Source: Terrimesophilobacter sp964651535
GTDB lineage: Bacteria; Actinomycetota; Actinomycetes; Actinomycetales; Microbacteriaceae
Length of the DNA: 5,814 bases
Direction: 5' to 3'
Assembly (NCBI GenBank): GCA_964651535.1
Contig: CAZYYE010000010.1
Span: 1 to 5,814, forward strand
Position numbers and translations under genes: made by a program. This document shows, one piece after another, positions 5,787 through 5,814 of the stretch; within the stretch, counting starts at the first letter, position 1, and every line of letters starts with the position of its first letter. The notes beneath the pieces were generated by a model, which did no database searches, had not been told where the DNA came from, and saw only the letters and a program-made list of their open reading frames with translations.

Positions 5787-5814
5787 ACCGTACAGGCGGA
5801 CGGATGTTCAGCTT

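Overview
The window is dominated by one compact, plus-strand operon of three genes (about 736-4811) between two long stretches with no convincing genes. A small unrelated-looking gene lies at the right end. The G+C content is high in the operon (a sampled stretch of gene 1 is about two thirds G+C). Ribosome sites are strong Shine-Dalgarno type, starts are ATG and GTG, and ORFs are intronless. This points to a high-GC bacterium, probably a proteobacterium or relative, but no taxonomic marker is present and I cannot name the genus.

Layout. Positions 1-735 carry no supportable gene, but hold several perfect inverted repeats and a weak promoter candidate. Gene 1 (736-2196) encodes a protein with a C-terminal Shedu/DUF4263 nuclease domain of the PD-(D/E)XK fold, behind an acidic tail and an unrecognised N-terminal domain. 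Gene 2 (2221-3792) encodes an OLD-family ATPase-TOPRIM endonuclease of the GajA type. Gene 3 (3777-4811 or 3789-4811) encodes a very short UvrD-like superfamily 1 helicase/ATPase of the GajB type. Genes 1 and 2 are 24 bp apart and genes 2 and 3 overlap, so co-transcription and linked translation are likely. Positions 4812-5461 again hold no convincing gene, but contain short repeats and a good sigma-70-like promoter. That promoter lies upstream of a 103-residue acidic hypothetical protein (5462-5773), whose visibly lower G+C suggests a different origin.

Interpretation. An OLD nuclease next to a UvrD-like helicase is the Gabija (class 2 OLD) anti-phage arrangement, and Shedu is known as a single-gene anti-phage nuclease. 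Here a Shedu-type protein is the first gene of a Gabija-like operon, giving two different nucleases (PD-(D/E)XK and TOPRIM) plus a stripped-down helicase in one transcription unit. This may be a composite three-gene defence system, or two systems fused by proximity. Both flanks share short degenerate sequence words, as expected of a genomic-island or accessory-region setting. No integrase, transposase, tRNA, CRISPR array or rRNA was seen.
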